Below, piece by piece: positions 7,720 to 16,817 of a stretch of 64,000 nucleotides of DNA (position 1 is the stretch's first letter; each line of letters opens with the position of its first letter). This stretch comes from Plantactinospora endophytica (GTDB lineage Bacteria; Actinomycetota; Actinomycetes; Mycobacteriales; Micromonosporaceae): NCBI RefSeq assembly GCF_016862915.1, contig NZ_BONW01000022.1, forward strand, positions 186,001-250,000, written 5' to 3'. The notes beneath the pieces were generated by a model. It was not told where the DNA came from, made no database searches, and saw nothing but the letters and a program-made list of their open reading frames with translations. The position numbers and the translations under genes are program-made.

Positions 7720-7743
7720 CGACCGGTGCCCCTGGACCGGTCG
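7720..7743. terminator. Hairpin between the winged-helix gene and hisF
   Basis: CGACCGGT (7720-7727) and ACCGGTCG (7736-7743) form an 8-bp stem around an 8-nt loop, 22 bp after one stop and about 100 bp from the other. A plausible two-way terminator for convergent genes. Confidence 0.5.
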
Positions 7744-7841
7744 TAGTTGTGAGTGAAGCGGCACAGTGGTCGGCGACGGCGCCCGAGGCGCGACTTCGGT
7801 GCGTAGTGCTGCGGGAAGTGTCAGCTCGGAGGTCGTGGTGG

Positions 7842-8612
7842 TCAGCGGACCGGGTGGCCTGCGCCGCGCAGCGCGTCCTTGACCTCGCCGACGCTCAACT
7901 CACCGAAGTGGAAGACACTGGCGGCGAGAACGGCGTCCGCACCGGCCGCCACCGCCGGCGGGAAGTGCGCCACCGCACCGGCCCCGCCACTGGCCACCAC
8001 CGGTACGTCCACCACCCGGCGTACCGCCCCGATCAACTCCAGGTCGAATCCGGACTTGGTGCCGTCCGCGTCCATCGAGTTGAGCAGGATCTCCCCGGCG
8101 CCCAGCTCGGCGGCACGGGCCGCCCAGCCGACCGCGTCCATCCCGGTGCCGCGCCGGCCGCCGTGCGTGGTCACCTCGAACCCGCTGTCGGTCTCGGTGC
8201 CGGCGGGAGTACGCCGGACGTCGAGCGAGAGCACCAGCACCTGGCGACCGAACCGCTCGGCGATCTCGGCGATCAACTCCGGGCGGGCGATCGCGGCGGT
8301 GTTCACCCCGACCTTGTCCGCCCCGGCCCGGAGCAGCACGTCCACGTCGGCGACCTTGCGTACGCCGCCGCCGACGGTGAGCGGGATGAAGACCGTCTCG
8401 GCGGTCCGGCGTACCACGTCGAGCATGGTGCCCCGGTCGTCGGAGGAGGCGGTGACGTCGAGGAAGGTCAGCTCGTCGGCACCGGCCTCGTCGTACGCCG
8501 CGGCCAGCTCGACCGGGTCGCCCGCGTCCCGCAGGTCGACGAAGTTGACCCCCTTGACGACCCGCCCCGCGTCCACGTCGAGACAGGGGATCACCCGTAC
8601 CGCCACCGTCAT
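7842..8612 (-). CDS. hisF: Imidazole glycerol phosphate synthase, cyclase subunit
   Basis: Step six of histidine synthesis: HisF takes ammonia from HisH and turns PRFAR into imidazole glycerol phosphate and AICAR. The 256-aa (beta-alpha)8 barrel has the two catalytic aspartates in I-P-C-L-D12-V and [11 protein letters not shown], and the phosphate-binding G-G-V-R and S-G-G-A-G loops. It is the last gene of the his run in the window and starts 9 bp after the ohr gene, so it should be on the same transcript. hisI, often next, is not here: the neighbouring gene is convergent. Confidence 0.97.
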   Translation of the reverse strand: MTVAVRVIPCLDVDAGRVVKGVNFVDLRDAGDPVELAAAYDEAGADELTFLDVTASSDDRGTMLDVVRRTAETVFIPLTVGGGVRKVADVDVLLRAGADKVGVNTAAIARPELIAEIAERFGRQVLVLSLDVRRTPAGTETDSGFEVTTHGGRRGTGMDAVGWAARAAELGAGEILLNSMDADGTKSGFDLELIGAVRRVVDVPVVASGGAGAVAHFPPAVAAGADAVLAASVFHFGELSVGEVKDALRGAGHPVR

Positions 8613-8621
8613 GCGCCGAGC

Positions 8622-9053
8622 CTAACCGTTGGCGTCGCCGGCCACCGTCAGGGTGACGTCGACGTTGCCACGCACCGCGTTCGAGTACGGGCACAGCTCG
8701 TGCGCCTTGGCGGTGAGCTCGCGTACCGTCTCGGGGTCCAGCCCCGGCACCTCGACGTTGAGCGTGACGGTCAGGCCGAAACCGCCGCTGTCGGTCCGGC
8801 CGAGCCCCACGTCGGCGGTGACGCTGGACCCGGCGACGTCGACCTTGTCCCGCCGGGCCAGCAGCTTCAGCGCCGAGTGGAAGCAGGCCGCGTACCCGGC
8901 GGCGAAGAGCTGCTCCGGGTTGGTGGCGCCGCCCTCCCCGCCCATCTCCTTGGGCGCGGCGAGGTCCAGCGCGAGGATGCCGTCCGAGGTGGCGACGTGA
9001 CCGTCCCGCCCCTCTCCGGTGGACCGGGCCTGGGCGGTGTAGAGCACCCGCAT
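8622..9053 (-). CDS. ohr: Organic hydroperoxide resistance protein (OsmC/Ohr family)
   Basis: A 143-aa thiol peroxidase that reduces organic and fatty-acid hydroperoxides in the cytoplasm. Both active-site cysteines are visible: C57 in A-A-C-F-H-S-A-L and C121 in H-E-L-C-P-Y-S-N-A-V-R-G-N, the latter pattern marking the Ohr branch rather than OsmC. It sits inside the his operon between priA and hisF, 9 bp from hisF and 172 bp after priA, with no obvious metabolic tie. No OhrR-type MarR regulator is adjacent. The 172-bp gap upstream may hold a promoter of its own. Confidence 0.93.
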   Translation of the reverse strand: MRVLYTAQARSTGEGRDGHVATSDGILALDLAAPKEMGGEGGATNPEQLFAAGYAACFHSALKLLARRDKVDVAGSSVTADVGLGRTDSGGFGLTVTLNVEVPGLDPETVRELTAKAHELCPYSNAVRGNVDVTLTVAGDANG

Positions 9054-9225
9054 GGTCGCTCACGTCTCCTTCCGGTTCCGTCGCCGCCGAACCCCCGCTG
9101 GCCCGCCGGCCGGCCCAAGATACGCCCGGGTTCCCGCGCCCGACCAGGCGCGCTTCCGATCACGTGACCGACGGCTCAGCCGGCCGGGCTTGACGGTCCG
9201 CCGACGACCTGCTGTCGCCGTCCGG

Positions 9226-9951
9226 TCACGCCTCGCGGAGTACCGCCAGCGCCTCGGCGACGGTGAACGCCTCGGCGTAGAGCGCCTTGCCGGCGATCAC
9301 GCCCTCCACGCCGATCGGCTCCAGCGCGGCGAGCGCCCGCAGGTCGTCGAGGGTGGAGACGCCACCGGAGGCGATCACCGGCGCGTCGGTACGGGCACAG
9401 ACCTCGCGCAGCAGATCGAGGTTGGGTCCGCGCATCGTGCCGTCCTTGGTGATGTCGGTCACCACGTACCGCGCCGCGCCCGCCTTGTCGAGCCGCTCCA
9501 ACACCTCGAACAGGTCACCGCCGTCCCGGGTCCAGCCCCGGGCGGAGAGGGTACGGCCGCGCACGTCCAGCCCGATCGCCACCCGGTCGCCGTACTCGCC
9601 GACCACCCGGTCGCACCACTGCGGGTCCTCCAGCGCGGCGGTGCCGATGTTGACCCGGGCCGCCCCGGTGCCGAGCGCCGCCCGCAGCGACTCGTCGTCC
9701 CGGATCCCGCCGGAGAGTTCCACCTTGACGTCGATCCGGCGGACCACCTCGGCCAGCAGTGCGGCGTTCGAGCCCCGGCCGAACGCGGCGTCGAGGTCGA
9801 CCAGGTGGATCCAGTCGGCACCGTCGTTCTGCCAGGCCAGGGCGGCCTCCAGCGGGTCGCCGTAGCTGGTCTCACTGCCCGCGGCGCCCTGGACCAGGCG
9901 GACGGCCTGGCCGTCCGCGACGTCGACGGCGGGAAGCAGGGTCAGGCTCAA
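9226..9951 (-). CDS. priA: Phosphoribosyl isomerase A (bifunctional HisA/TrpF)
   Basis: In actinobacteria this one barrel performs the Amadori isomerisations of both histidine (ProFAR) and tryptophan (PRA) synthesis; elsewhere these are HisA and TrpF. The 241-aa protein shows D10 in L-L-P-A-V-D-V and the second catalytic aspartate in T-D-I-T-K-D-G-T, with phosphate loops S-G-G-I-R-D and S-G-G-V-S. The dual activity is inferred from the taxonomic setting. It is followed by ohr and hisF and preceded, 72 bp upstream, by a small membrane protein gene. Confidence 0.93.
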   Translation of the reverse strand: MSLTLLPAVDVADGQAVRLVQGAAGSETSYGDPLEAALAWQNDGADWIHLVDLDAAFGRGSNAALLAEVVRRIDVKVELSGGIRDDESLRAALGTGAARVNIGTAALEDPQWCDRVVGEYGDRVAIGLDVRGRTLSARGWTRDGGDLFEVLERLDKAGAARYVVTDITKDGTMRGPNLDLLREVCARTDAPVIASGGVSTLDDLRALAALEPIGVEGVIAGKALYAEAFTVAEALAVLREA

Positions 9952-10023
9952 CGTGCTCTCCTCGGTTGCGGATGACGGTGCTGGTCGATGATCATGCTGG
10001 TCGTTGGCGGTGCTGGTCGACGT

Positions 10024-10350
10024 TCAGGTCCGGCGGCCGAGTGCGATCACCACGACTGCCGGCAGCACCAGCAGCAGCAGTGCGATCAGGCCGAGTCGGA
10101 GGGCCAACTCGTCGACAAGCAGCCAGATGCCGGTCACCGCCGCCACGGAGAGTACGACCACTGCGGCCCGCTCACCCCGGCTGCGCCGGGCGAACAACCG
10201 CCCGGTACGCCGGTCCGGCAGTCGCGGGGTGATCCGGCGTAACAGGGCACGCCGACGCTGACGCCGGGCCACCCGCCGCGCGCGGGCGGCCCGGTCCCGC
10301 TCCGCCTCGGCCAGCCGGACCGCACGGCGCCTCGCCCGTTCCTTACTCAC
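10024..10350 (-). CDS. Small basic membrane protein within the his operon (108 aa)
   Basis: The first 55 residues are very rich in arginine and alanine (many R-x-x-R patterns, probably a helix on the cytoplasmic side). Two hydrophobic segments follow (about residues 60-80 and 84-104), separated by E-L-A-L-R. The protein then ends in A-L-G-R-R-T. GTG 10350 follows a GAGAGGTG ribosome site. Length and layout suggest a conserved actinomycete membrane protein of unknown role; I do not recognise a named family. It lies between hisH (150 bp upstream, gap without evident features) and priA. Confidence 0.7.
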   Translation of the reverse strand: MSKERARRRAVRLAEAERDRAARARRVARRQRRRALLRRITPRLPDRRTGRLFARRSRGERAAVVVLSVAAVTGIWLLVDELALRLGLIALLLLVLPAVVVIALGRRT

Positions 10351-10500
10351 CGGGCGACACCTCTCCGCCGGCAGCCTGCCCGACCGGTCCACCGGCGGCA
10401 AGCCCGATCACCTCGCCGACAGCACACCGAGCCCAACCACCGACTCCACACCGGGCGGACCGCCGACGGTGTACCGGGCCGGGCCTCGGCCGGGACGCGC

Positions 10501-11142
10501 TCACAGCGTGGCCAGCCAGTTGTGCAGCAGCACCCGGCCGGCCTCGGCGGACTTCTCCGGATGGAACTGGGCGGCCGACAGCGGCCCGCGCTCCACCGCC
10601 GCCACGAACCGTCCACCGTGCTCGGCGGTGGTCGGCAGCGCACCGGCGGCGGCCAGCCCGGCCACGTCCGTCGGGGCGTAGGAGTGCACGAAGTAGAACC
10701 GGGCGTCGGCCGGCAGGCCGGCGAAGAGCCGGGAGCCGGGCGGCGGCGCGACGGTGTTCCAGCCCATGTGCGGTACCCGCTCGGCGGCCAGCCCGGTCAC
10801 CCCGCCGGGCAGCAGGCCGAGGCCCTTGGTGACCACGCCGTGCTCCTCGCCGTACTCGAAGAGGACCTGCATGCCGACGCAGATGCCCAGTACGGGGCGG
10901 CCCGCCGCGACCCGTTCGGCGATCACCGGGCCGGCCCGGAGCGCCTCGATCCCGGCCATGCAGGCGGCGAAGGCGCCGACGCCGGGCACCACCAGACCGT
11001 CGGCGGCGGCTGCCGCGTCGAGGTCGTCGGTGACCGTCACCTCGGCACCGGCCCGGGCCACGGCACGCTGGGCGGAACGCAGGTTGCCGGAGCCGTAGTC
11101 GAGTACCACCACCCGGGGCAGCGGCGCCGTTGCGGCGGTCAT
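10501..11142 (-). CDS. hisH: Imidazole glycerol phosphate synthase, glutaminase subunit
   Basis: Class I glutamine amidotransferase (213 aa) that releases ammonia from glutamine and passes it to HisF. The nucleophile is C88 in G-I-C-V-G-M-Q, and the triad is completed by H194 and E196 in Q-F-H-P-E-K-S. ATG 11142 shares four bases with the stop of the 57-aa membrane protein upstream (ATGA), so its translation is probably coupled. Its partner hisF is three genes further along. Confidence 0.96.
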   Translation of the reverse strand: MTAATAPLPRVVVLDYGSGNLRSAQRAVARAGAEVTVTDDLDAAAAADGLVVPGVGAFAACMAGIEALRAGPVIAERVAAGRPVLGICVGMQVLFEYGEEHGVVTKGLGLLPGGVTGLAAERVPHMGWNTVAPPPGSRLFAGLPADARFYFVHSYAPTDVAGLAAAGALPTTAEHGGRFVAAVERGPLSAAQFHPEKSAEAGRVLLHNWLATL

Positions 11143-11312
11143 CCGCCCTCGCCCGGTACGAGCCACAGCAGGCCCCCGGCGGTGGCCAGCACGGCCAGCA
11201 CGCCGACGATCACGAGTGCCCGGCGCGGCGCTCCCTGGCGGTGCAGCGACCACGCGCCACCGATCAGTACGCCACCGAGCGCGAAGAGCGCCACCGGCAG
11301 GACGGCGTCCAT
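11139..11312 (-). CDS. 57-residue membrane protein between hisB and hisH
   Basis: Two hydrophobic segments (residues 4-20: L-P-V-A-L-F-A-L-G-G-V-L-I-G-G-A-W, and 32-52: A-L-V-I-V-G-V-L-A-V-L-A-T-A-G-G-L-L-W-L-V) joined by a basic turn S-L-H-R-Q-G-A-P-R-R. Its ATG overlaps the hisB stop by one base (TGATG) and its stop overlaps the hisH start (ATGA), so it is locked into the operon by translational coupling. That arrangement is the best evidence that it is a real gene. Function unknown. Confidence 0.75.
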   Translation of the reverse strand: MDAVLPVALFALGGVLIGGAWSLHRQGAPRRALVIVGVLAVLATAGGLLWLVPGEGG

Positions 11313-11923
11313 CAGAGCAGCCCCTTGGTGCTCGGCACCGTACCGGCCGACCGGGGGTCGATGCCGACCGCCTCGCGCAGCGCCCGGGCGACCGCCTTGA
11401 ACTGTGCCTCCACCACGTGGTGCGCGTCCGGGTGGCCGCCCGGCCGAGCGGCCCGCAGCACCGAGACGTGCAGGGTCAGCCGCGCCGACTGCCCGAAGGA
11501 CTCCCAGATGTGCCGGGTCATGCTGGTCGGGTAGACCGGCCCGATGTACGGCGCCAGCGCCGGCTCGTCGTGCACGACGTACGGCCGCCCGGAGAGGTCG
11601 ACGGCGGCCCGGACCAGCACCTCGTCCATCGGGATGGTGGCCGAGCCGTACCGCCGGATGCCGAGCTTGTTGCCGAGCGCCTCGTCGAAGGCGGTGCCGA
11701 GGGCCAGCGAGGTGTCCTCGATCGTGTGGTGTGCGTCGATCTCCAGGTCGCCGACCGTGTGCACGGTCAGGTCGAAGCCGCCGTGCCGGGCGATCTGGTG
11801 GAGCATGTGGTCGTAGAAGCCGACGCCGGTGGTGATGTCGGCCTGTCCGGAGCCGTCGAGGTCCAACTCGACGAGGACCTTGGTCTCGGCCGTGGTCCGC
11901 TCGACCCGGGCGGTTCTGCTCAC
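11312..11923 (-). CDS. hisB: Imidazoleglycerol-phosphate dehydratase
   Basis: Removes water from imidazole glycerol phosphate to give imidazole acetol phosphate. The 203-aa protein is the stand-alone dehydratase (no phosphatase domain) with the manganese-binding motifs D-H-M-L-H-Q, D-A-H-H-T-I-E-D and, near the end, D-A-H-H-V-V-E-A. GTG 11923 is chosen because GAAAGG lies about 8 nt upstream and the protein then has the usual length; a further in-frame extension to 11998 overlaps hisC and is not supported. It overlaps the next gene by one base. Confidence 0.96.
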   Translation of the reverse strand: MSRTARVERTTAETKVLVELDLDGSGQADITTGVGFYDHMLHQIARHGGFDLTVHTVGDLEIDAHHTIEDTSLALGTAFDEALGNKLGIRRYGSATIPMDEVLVRAAVDLSGRPYVVHDEPALAPYIGPVYPTSMTRHIWESFGQSARLTLHVSVLRAARPGGHPDAHHVVEAQFKAVARALREAVGIDPRSAGTVPSTKGLL

Positions 11924-11994
11924 GGTAGGACCTTTCGGTGTCCGGGCCGGCCGACCGGTTGTCCGGGTCGGCCGACCTGCTGTTCGGTAACGCA

Positions 11995-13203
11995 TCACGC
12001 CGTCCCGGAGTCGGTCGGCGCCGGCCCGGTGACCACCGGTGGCACACCGGAACCGGCCGGGTCGGTGCTGGAGGCGGTGCCAGTGCCGGTGCCGGTCGGC
12101 GCCGATTGGCCGGCAGGTACCGATTCTCCGGCCGGTATCGAGTCTATGGCGCCGAGGAAGGCGTCGGTCTCCTGCGGCGTGCCGGCGGTGACCCGCAGCC
12201 AGCCGGGCAGCCCGACGTCGCGGACGAGCACGCCCCGGTCGAGCAGCGCCCGCCAGGCCACCCGCTGGTCGCCGCCGACCTCGAAGAGTACGAAGTTGGC
12301 GTCGCTGTCCGCGACCGTCCGGCCGCCCGACCGCAGGCCGGCCACGATCCGGTCGCGCTGCTCCTTGATCGCCTCGACGGTGCCGAGCAGGGTGTCCCGG
12401 TGCGCCAGCGCCGCCCGGGCGGCGGCCTGGGTGAGCGCCGACAGGTGGTAGGGCAGCCGGACGAGCTGCACCGCGTCCACCACCGCCGGATGGGCGGCGA
12501 GGTAGCCGAGCCGCCCGCCCGCGAAACCGAACGCCTTGCTCATGGTCCGGGTCACCACCAGCCGAGGGTGGCCGGGCAGCAGCGCCAGCGCGGTCGGGGT
12601 GCCGGGCCGGGCGAACTCGGCGTACGCCTCGTCCACCACCACCATGCCGGGCGCCTCGGCCAGTACCGCGTCCAGCACCGCCGGGTCCAGCGCGGTACCG
12701 GTCGGGTTGTTCGGCGAGCAGAGGAAGACCAGGTCCGGCCGGTGCGCGCGGACCTGCGCGACGGCGTCGGCGGCGGTCAGCCCGAAGTCGGCACCCCGGT
12801 TGCCGTCCCGCCAGGCGGTGCCGGTGCCGCTGGCCAGCAGCGGATGCATCGAGTACGCCGGAGTGAAGCCGAGCGCCGTCCGCCCCGGCCCACCGAAGAC
12901 CTGGAGAAGCTGTTGCTGGACCTCGTTGGAGCCGTTCGCCGCCCAGACGTTGGCGGTGCCCAGCCCGTGCCCCAGGTAGTCGGCGAGGTCGGCCCGGAGC
13001 GCCACCGCGTCCCGGTCGGGATAGCGGTTCAGGTCCCGCAGCTCGGCCGCGACCGCCTTGCCGATCGCCTCCACCACCGGCTCCGGCAGCGGGTACGAGT
13101 TCTCGTTGGTGTTCAGCCGCACCGGCACCTCGAGCTGCGGCGCCCCGTACGGGCTACGGCCGCGAAGGTCGTCGCGGATCGGCAGGTCGTCGAGGGAGGT
13201 CAC
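11995..13203 (-). CDS. hisC: Histidinol-phosphate aminotransferase
   Basis: PLP enzyme (fold type I, 402 aa) that transaminates imidazole acetol phosphate with glutamate. Seen: N-T-N-E-N-S-Y-P near the N-terminus, S-P-N-N-P-T-G, D-E-A-Y-A-E-F, and the PLP lysine in [12 protein letters not shown]. The catalytic domain ends about residue 355; the last 45 or so residues are a low-complexity tail rich in P, G, S and T with small repeats (P-A-G-E-S-V / P-A-G-Q-S-A), not usual for HisC. ATG 13203 shares four bases with the hisD stop. Confidence 0.96.
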   Translation of the reverse strand: MTSLDDLPIRDDLRGRSPYGAPQLEVPVRLNTNENSYPLPEPVVEAIGKAVAAELRDLNRYPDRDAVALRADLADYLGHGLGTANVWAANGSNEVQQQLLQVFGGPGRTALGFTPAYSMHPLLASGTGTAWRDGNRGADFGLTAADAVAQVRAHRPDLVFLCSPNNPTGTALDPAVLDAVLAEAPGMVVVDEAYAEFARPGTPTALALLPGHPRLVVTRTMSKAFGFAGGRLGYLAAHPAVVDAVQLVRLPYHLSALTQAAARAALAHRDTLLGTVEAIKEQRDRIVAGLRSGGRTVADSDANFVLFEVGGDQRVAWRALLDRGVLVRDVGLPGWLRVTAGTPQETDAFLGAIDSIPAGESVPAGQSAPTGTGTGTASSTDPAGSGVPPVVTGPAPTDSGTA

Positions 13204-14582
13204 GTCGTCACCCCGCCGGTGCTCTCCTGGACCGCCCCGTCGGTGCTCTCCGGGAACGTCCCGCCGAGGCTCTCCGGGAACCGGACCCGTACCGCCTGGC
13301 CGTGCGCCGGCAGGTCCTCCACGTTGGCCAGGGTCACCACGTGCTTGGCGGTGTCCCGGAGCGCCGCCTCGTCGTACTCGACGATGTGGATGCCGCGCAG
13401 GAAGGACTGCACCGACAGTCCCGAGGAGTGCCGGGCGCAGCCGCCGGTCGGCAGCACGTGGTTGGAGCCGGCGCAGTAGTCACCGAGCGACACCGGCGCG
13501 TACGGGCCCACGAAGATCGCCCCGGCGTTGCGTACCCGCATCGCCCAGGCGCGGGCGTCCCGGGTCTGGATCTCCAGGTGCTCGGCGGCGTAGAGGTCCA
13601 CCACCCGCAGCCCGGCTTCCAGGTCGTCGACCAGCACCGCTCCGCTCTGCGGCCCGCCGAGCGCGGTGCCGATCCGGTCGGCGTGCTTGGCCTCGGGGAC
13701 CTGCCGGCGCAGCTCGCGGTCGACCGCCTCGACGAGTTCCTCGGAGGGTGTCACCAGCACGCTGGCGGCCAGCGGGTCGTGCTCGGCCTGGCTGATCAGG
13801 TCGGCGGCCACGTGCACCGGGTCGGCGGTGTCGTCGGCGAGTACGGCGATCTCGGTGGGACCGGCCTCGGCGTCGATCCCGACCACACCCCGGAGCAGCC
13901 GCTTGGCGGCGGTGACCCAGATGTTGCCCGGCCCGGTGATCATGTCGACCGGCTCGCACCGGGTCTCGCCCTCGGCGTCCGTGGTCGCCCCGTACGCCAG
14001 CATGGCGACCGCCTGGGCGCCGCCGACCGCGTACACCTCCTCGACGCCGAGCAGCGCGCACGCGGCCAGCACCCGGGCGTCGGGCAGGCCACCGTTCTCC
14101 GGTTGCGGCGGGCTCGCCACCACCAGCGAGCGGACCCCGGCCGCCTGGGCCGGCACCACGTTCATCACCACGGTCGACGGATACATCGCCAGGCCGCCGG
14201 GGACGTAGAGCCCGACCCGGTCGACCGGTACCCAGCGCTCGGTGACGGTGCCGCCCGGGACCACCTCGGTGGTCACCTCGGCCCGCCGCTGGTCGGCGTG
14301 CACCCGGCGGGCCCGGTCGATCGCCTCGACCAGTGCGGCCCGGACCTCCGGCTCCAGGGTCGACTCGGCCGCCGTGATCACCTCGGCCGGCACCCGGAAC
14401 CGGTCCAGCAGCAGCCCGTCGAGCCGATGGGTGGCGTCCCGGATCGCCGTGAAGCCATGCTCGCGGACCGCCTCCACGATCGGGCGGATCTTCTCCACCG
14501 CCACGGAGACGTCAAGCTGGGCCCGGGGCAGCAGCGCGCGCGGGTCGCGCCAACCACCGCGCAGGTCGATCCGGTTCAACAC
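13200..14582 (-). CDS. hisD: Histidinol dehydrogenase
   Basis: Oxidises histidinol to histidine in two NAD-dependent steps; a zinc enzyme. The 460-aa protein has the expected [11 protein letters not shown] region, the zinc/catalytic E-H-L-E-I and the [13 protein letters not shown] motif. Start GTG 14582 (followed by TTG) gives the normal N-terminus M-L-N-R-I-D-L-R-G; the ribosome site is weak, so short-leader translation is possible. The last 26 residues carry three copies of an 8-residue unit ([24 protein letters not shown]), the product of a 24-bp tandem repeat at about 13214-13285. First gene of the visible his operon. Confidence 0.95.
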   Translation of the reverse strand: MLNRIDLRGGWRDPRALLPRAQLDVSVAVEKIRPIVEAVREHGFTAIRDATHRLDGLLLDRFRVPAEVITAAESTLEPEVRAALVEAIDRARRVHADQRRAEVTTEVVPGGTVTERWVPVDRVGLYVPGGLAMYPSTVVMNVVPAQAAGVRSLVVASPPQPENGGLPDARVLAACALLGVEEVYAVGGAQAVAMLAYGATTDAEGETRCEPVDMITGPGNIWVTAAKRLLRGVVGIDAEAGPTEIAVLADDTADPVHVAADLISQAEHDPLAASVLVTPSEELVEAVDRELRRQVPEAKHADRIGTALGGPQSGAVLVDDLEAGLRVVDLYAAEHLEIQTRDARAWAMRVRNAGAIFVGPYAPVSLGDYCAGSNHVLPTGGCARHSSGLSVQSFLRGIHIVEYDEAALRDTAKHVVTLANVEDLPAHGQAVRVRFPESLGGTFPESTDGAVQESTGGVTT

Positions 14583-14648
14583 CCTTGGCAGTCTATTCGG
14601 CGCCCACCGATCGGACCGCGCCCGCCCAGCGGGCGGGACGGTGACCCG

Positions 14649-14750
14649 GGCCACCCGGCCGAAACCGACCCTCGGCCACCCGGTCGAAGCCCATCCCCCG
14701 GCCACCCTGCCGGAGTCCATCCCCGGCCACCAGGCGGAACGGCCGACCGG
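14649..14750. repeat. 25-26-bp tandem repeat in the hisD/Lon-domain divergent gap
   Basis: Four units begin with GGCCACC at 14649, 14674, 14700 and 14725; a typical unit is GGCCACCCGGTCGAAGCCCA then TCCCC. It occupies the space between hisD (start 14582) and the divergent Lon-domain gene (start 14810), so it probably lies in or next to both promoters. The rest of the gap holds a GCCCGCCCAGCGGGCGGG inverted repeat at about 14620-14638. Confidence 0.8.
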
Positions 14751-14809
14751 TGGCACGATCGGCCGGCCAGGCCGGTTCACTGCCGGGGCCGACGGGCTAG
14801 AGTCGGACG

Positions 14810-15559
14810 GTGGACGCGCGGCTGCCGGTGTTTCCGCTCGGGACGGTGCTCTTCCCCGGTCTCGTCCTGCCGTTGCACATCTTCGAGGCGCGCTATCTCG
14901 AACTGATGCGGCACCTGCGCGGCCTGCCTGACGGCACGCCCCGGGAGTTCGGTGTGGTGGCCATCCGCAGCGGCGGGTCGGCGCCGACCGCATCCGGACC
15001 CGAGCCGGAATCCCGGTCCGAGCCGCAGCCCGGCCAGCCCGAGCCGACCGGCCGGCGCCCGGACGGCTCGCCGGTCACCCTGCACGAGGTCGGCTGCACC
15101 GCCGAACTCCGGCAGGTGACCGAGCTGCCGGACGGCCGGCTGGACGTGGTCACCGTCGGCCGCCGACGGTTCCGGATCGCCGAGGTCGAGGAGGGGCCCA
15201 CCCCGTACCTGACCGCCGAGGTGGAGTGGCTGCCCGAGCCGGCCGGCCAGGAACAGCTCGCCGACCTGCTGGCACCCCGGGTGCTGTCGGTCTTCCGCCG
15301 CTATCTCACGCTGGTCCGGGACGACCCGGAGGAGATCTCCGAGCAGTTGCCGGACGACCCGACGGTGCTGTCGCACCTGGTGGCCGCGACCGCCGCGCTC
15401 ACCCTCACCGACCGGCAGCGGCTGCTTGCGACGCCGGACACCGCCGGGCGGCTGAGCGCGGAACTCCGGCTGCTCAATCGCGAGGCGGCTCTGTTGCGTC
15501 AGGTACGGGCGGTGCCGGTGCCGCTGGCGGAGCTGGCGGTACCGGCAAGTCCCAACTGA
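14810..15559 (+). CDS. Lon N-terminal (substrate-binding) domain protein
   Basis: A 249-aa protein that has only the N-terminal domain of Lon protease (begins [16 protein letters not shown], then [10 protein letters not shown]) with no ATPase or protease part. An inserted acidic Pro/Glu-rich loop lies at about residues 60-90. The domain binds unfolded or specific proteins; stand-alone versions are common in actinobacteria and of unknown role. The start is GTG 14810. Its 3' end overlaps the convergent membrane protein gene by 86 bp, so one of the two may use the shared DNA in opposite frames. Confidence 0.88.
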   Translation: MDARLPVFPLGTVLFPGLVLPLHIFEARYLELMRHLRGLPDGTPREFGVVAIRSGGSAPTASGPEPESRSEPQPGQPEPTGRRPDGSPVTLHEVGCTAELRQVTELPDGRLDVVTVGRRRFRIAEVEEGPTPYLTAEVEWLPEPAGQEQLADLLAPRVLSVFRRYLTLVRDDPEEISEQLPDDPTVLSHLVAATAALTLTDRQRLLATPDTAGRLSAELRLLNREAALLRQVRAVPVPLAELAVPASPN

Positions 15560-16529
15560 CCGGCCGGGGCGCCGGATCGGGCCCGGGCCACGGTGCCGGG
15601 GCGCCCCCCGGCCACGGCTCCGGCTCGCTCTCAGGCCGCAGCCCCGGATACCGGGACCAACCGGCCAGCAGGGTGTACATCACCGCCGCGCCGAACGCCG
15701 GCACCAGCAGGTCCTGGATGGCGGGGATGAACCCGAGCAGCAGGTCGTACTGCCCGCCGTGCAGGTCCGGCGGCTTGCTGAACGTGGCGCCCGGCGGGGC
15801 ACTGGCCAGCAGCCGCTCGTAGCCGGAAAGACCGATCTGCCGGCCGAGCTGCCAGGCGAGCACGGCGGCGCCGAGCATGCCGAGCACCACCACCAGGATG
15901 CCGACCGGTCCCCGGTGCCGGCGTAGCAGCAGCCAGATCGCGATCGCGGCCAGCACGCCGAGGCCGAACCCGAGCAGGCTGAACCAGCCGTCGGCGGCGA
16001 TGAACTCCTCCGGCTGGGGCGCGGCCAGCAGCGCGCCGTCCTCGGTCTGCACCACCGGCACCCCCGGTGACACGGCCGACCAGAGCAGGCCGAACGGAAC
16101 TCCCAGCAGGATCAGCACCAGCAGCGCACCCGCACCGGTCAGCACGCCGCGCCGCAGCCGGCGCCCCCGGTCACCAGCAGCCGGCGGTGGCACGGCGCCG
16201 GCAGGCGGCGGTGCCGTGGTGCCTGACGGGACGGACGGGAACTCCTCGGTCCCCGGCCTCGGCTGCTCAGGCGAGATGCCGTTGGACGAGGCGACCGGAG
16301 TCGGGCCGGGCCAGGCGAGCGGTTCCGGCGCCGCCCCGGCGGGCGTACCCGGTGCCAGCCCGGCCGGGGTGACCGGTTGCGGTCCGCCCGGAGTACCCGG
16401 TGCCGTCCCGGCGAAGCCGCCGCCGTACGGCGGGGTCGGTGCTGCCGGGGGCGGAGCCGACGGTGCGGCGGGAAGCCCGCCGTCGCCGTCGCCGAGCGGG
16501 CGGTCGGAAGGGGAGGCTGCCGGACTCAC
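15474..16529 (-). CDS. Proline-rich membrane protein (DUF2567-like)
   Basis: A 351-aa protein: residues 1-125 are a disordered Pro/Gly/Ala segment, then four hydrophobic helices (about 133-155, 183-205, 210-232, 268-292), then a Pro/Glu/Trp-rich tail. The core resembles the actinobacterial DUF2567 family, whose function is unknown; this match is from memory of the pattern and is moderate. GTG 16529 follows GAGAGG. Transcribed in the same direction as dnaE but separated from it by 288 bp of tandem repeats. It overlaps the convergent Lon-domain gene at its 3' end. Confidence 0.75.
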   Translation of the reverse strand: MSPAASPSDRPLGDGDGGLPAAPSAPPPAAPTPPYGGGFAGTAPGTPGGPQPVTPAGLAPGTPAGAAPEPLAWPGPTPVASSNGISPEQPRPGTEEFPSVPSGTTAPPPAGAVPPPAAGDRGRRLRRGVLTGAGALLVLILLGVPFGLLWSAVSPGVPVVQTEDGALLAAPQPEEFIAADGWFSLLGFGLGVLAAIAIWLLLRRHRGPVGILVVVLGMLGAAVLAWQLGRQIGLSGYERLLASAPPGATFSKPPDLHGGQYDLLLGFIPAIQDLLVPAFGAAVMYTLLAGWSRYPGLRPESEPEPWPGGAPAPWPGPDPAPRPVSWDLPVPPAPPAAPAPPVPDATEPPRD

Positions 16530-16564
16530 GAAATGATCCTCTCAGGCCCGGCCGGCGTCCGGAG

Positions 16565-16808
16565 GCCCGACCCGGAGGTTGCCCGACCCGGACGTTGCCC
16601 GACCGCCAGCACCGCCCAACCGACCACGCCCGATTCCGACGCTGGACACCGACCGGCGCGACCGGGGCCGGGCCCATCGATGCGCGACCCCGACCGGCGC
16701 GACCGGGCCAGGCCGTTCGACGCGCCACCCCGACCGACGCGACCGGGCCAGTCCCGTCAACGCGCGACCCGAGCGGTGCAACCGGGCCACGGCGTACGCC
16801 GCTCGACG
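16565..16808. repeat. Two tandem arrays downstream of dnaE (16-bp and about 40-bp units)
   Basis: The first array repeats GCCCGACCCGGAGGTT at 16565, 16581 and (partly) 16597. The second has four units starting at 16650, 16691, 16731 and 16770 (spacing 41, 40, 39), each beginning CGACCGGCGCGACCGGGCCA or a variant. Read on the minus strand a unit gives GGTCGCGCGTTGA, resembling the 3' end of dnaE, GGTCGCGGGCTGA. The arrays fill the 16530-16817 gap. Contiguous units without spacers. Confidence 0.85.
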
Positions 16809-16817
16809 CCGCCCGGC

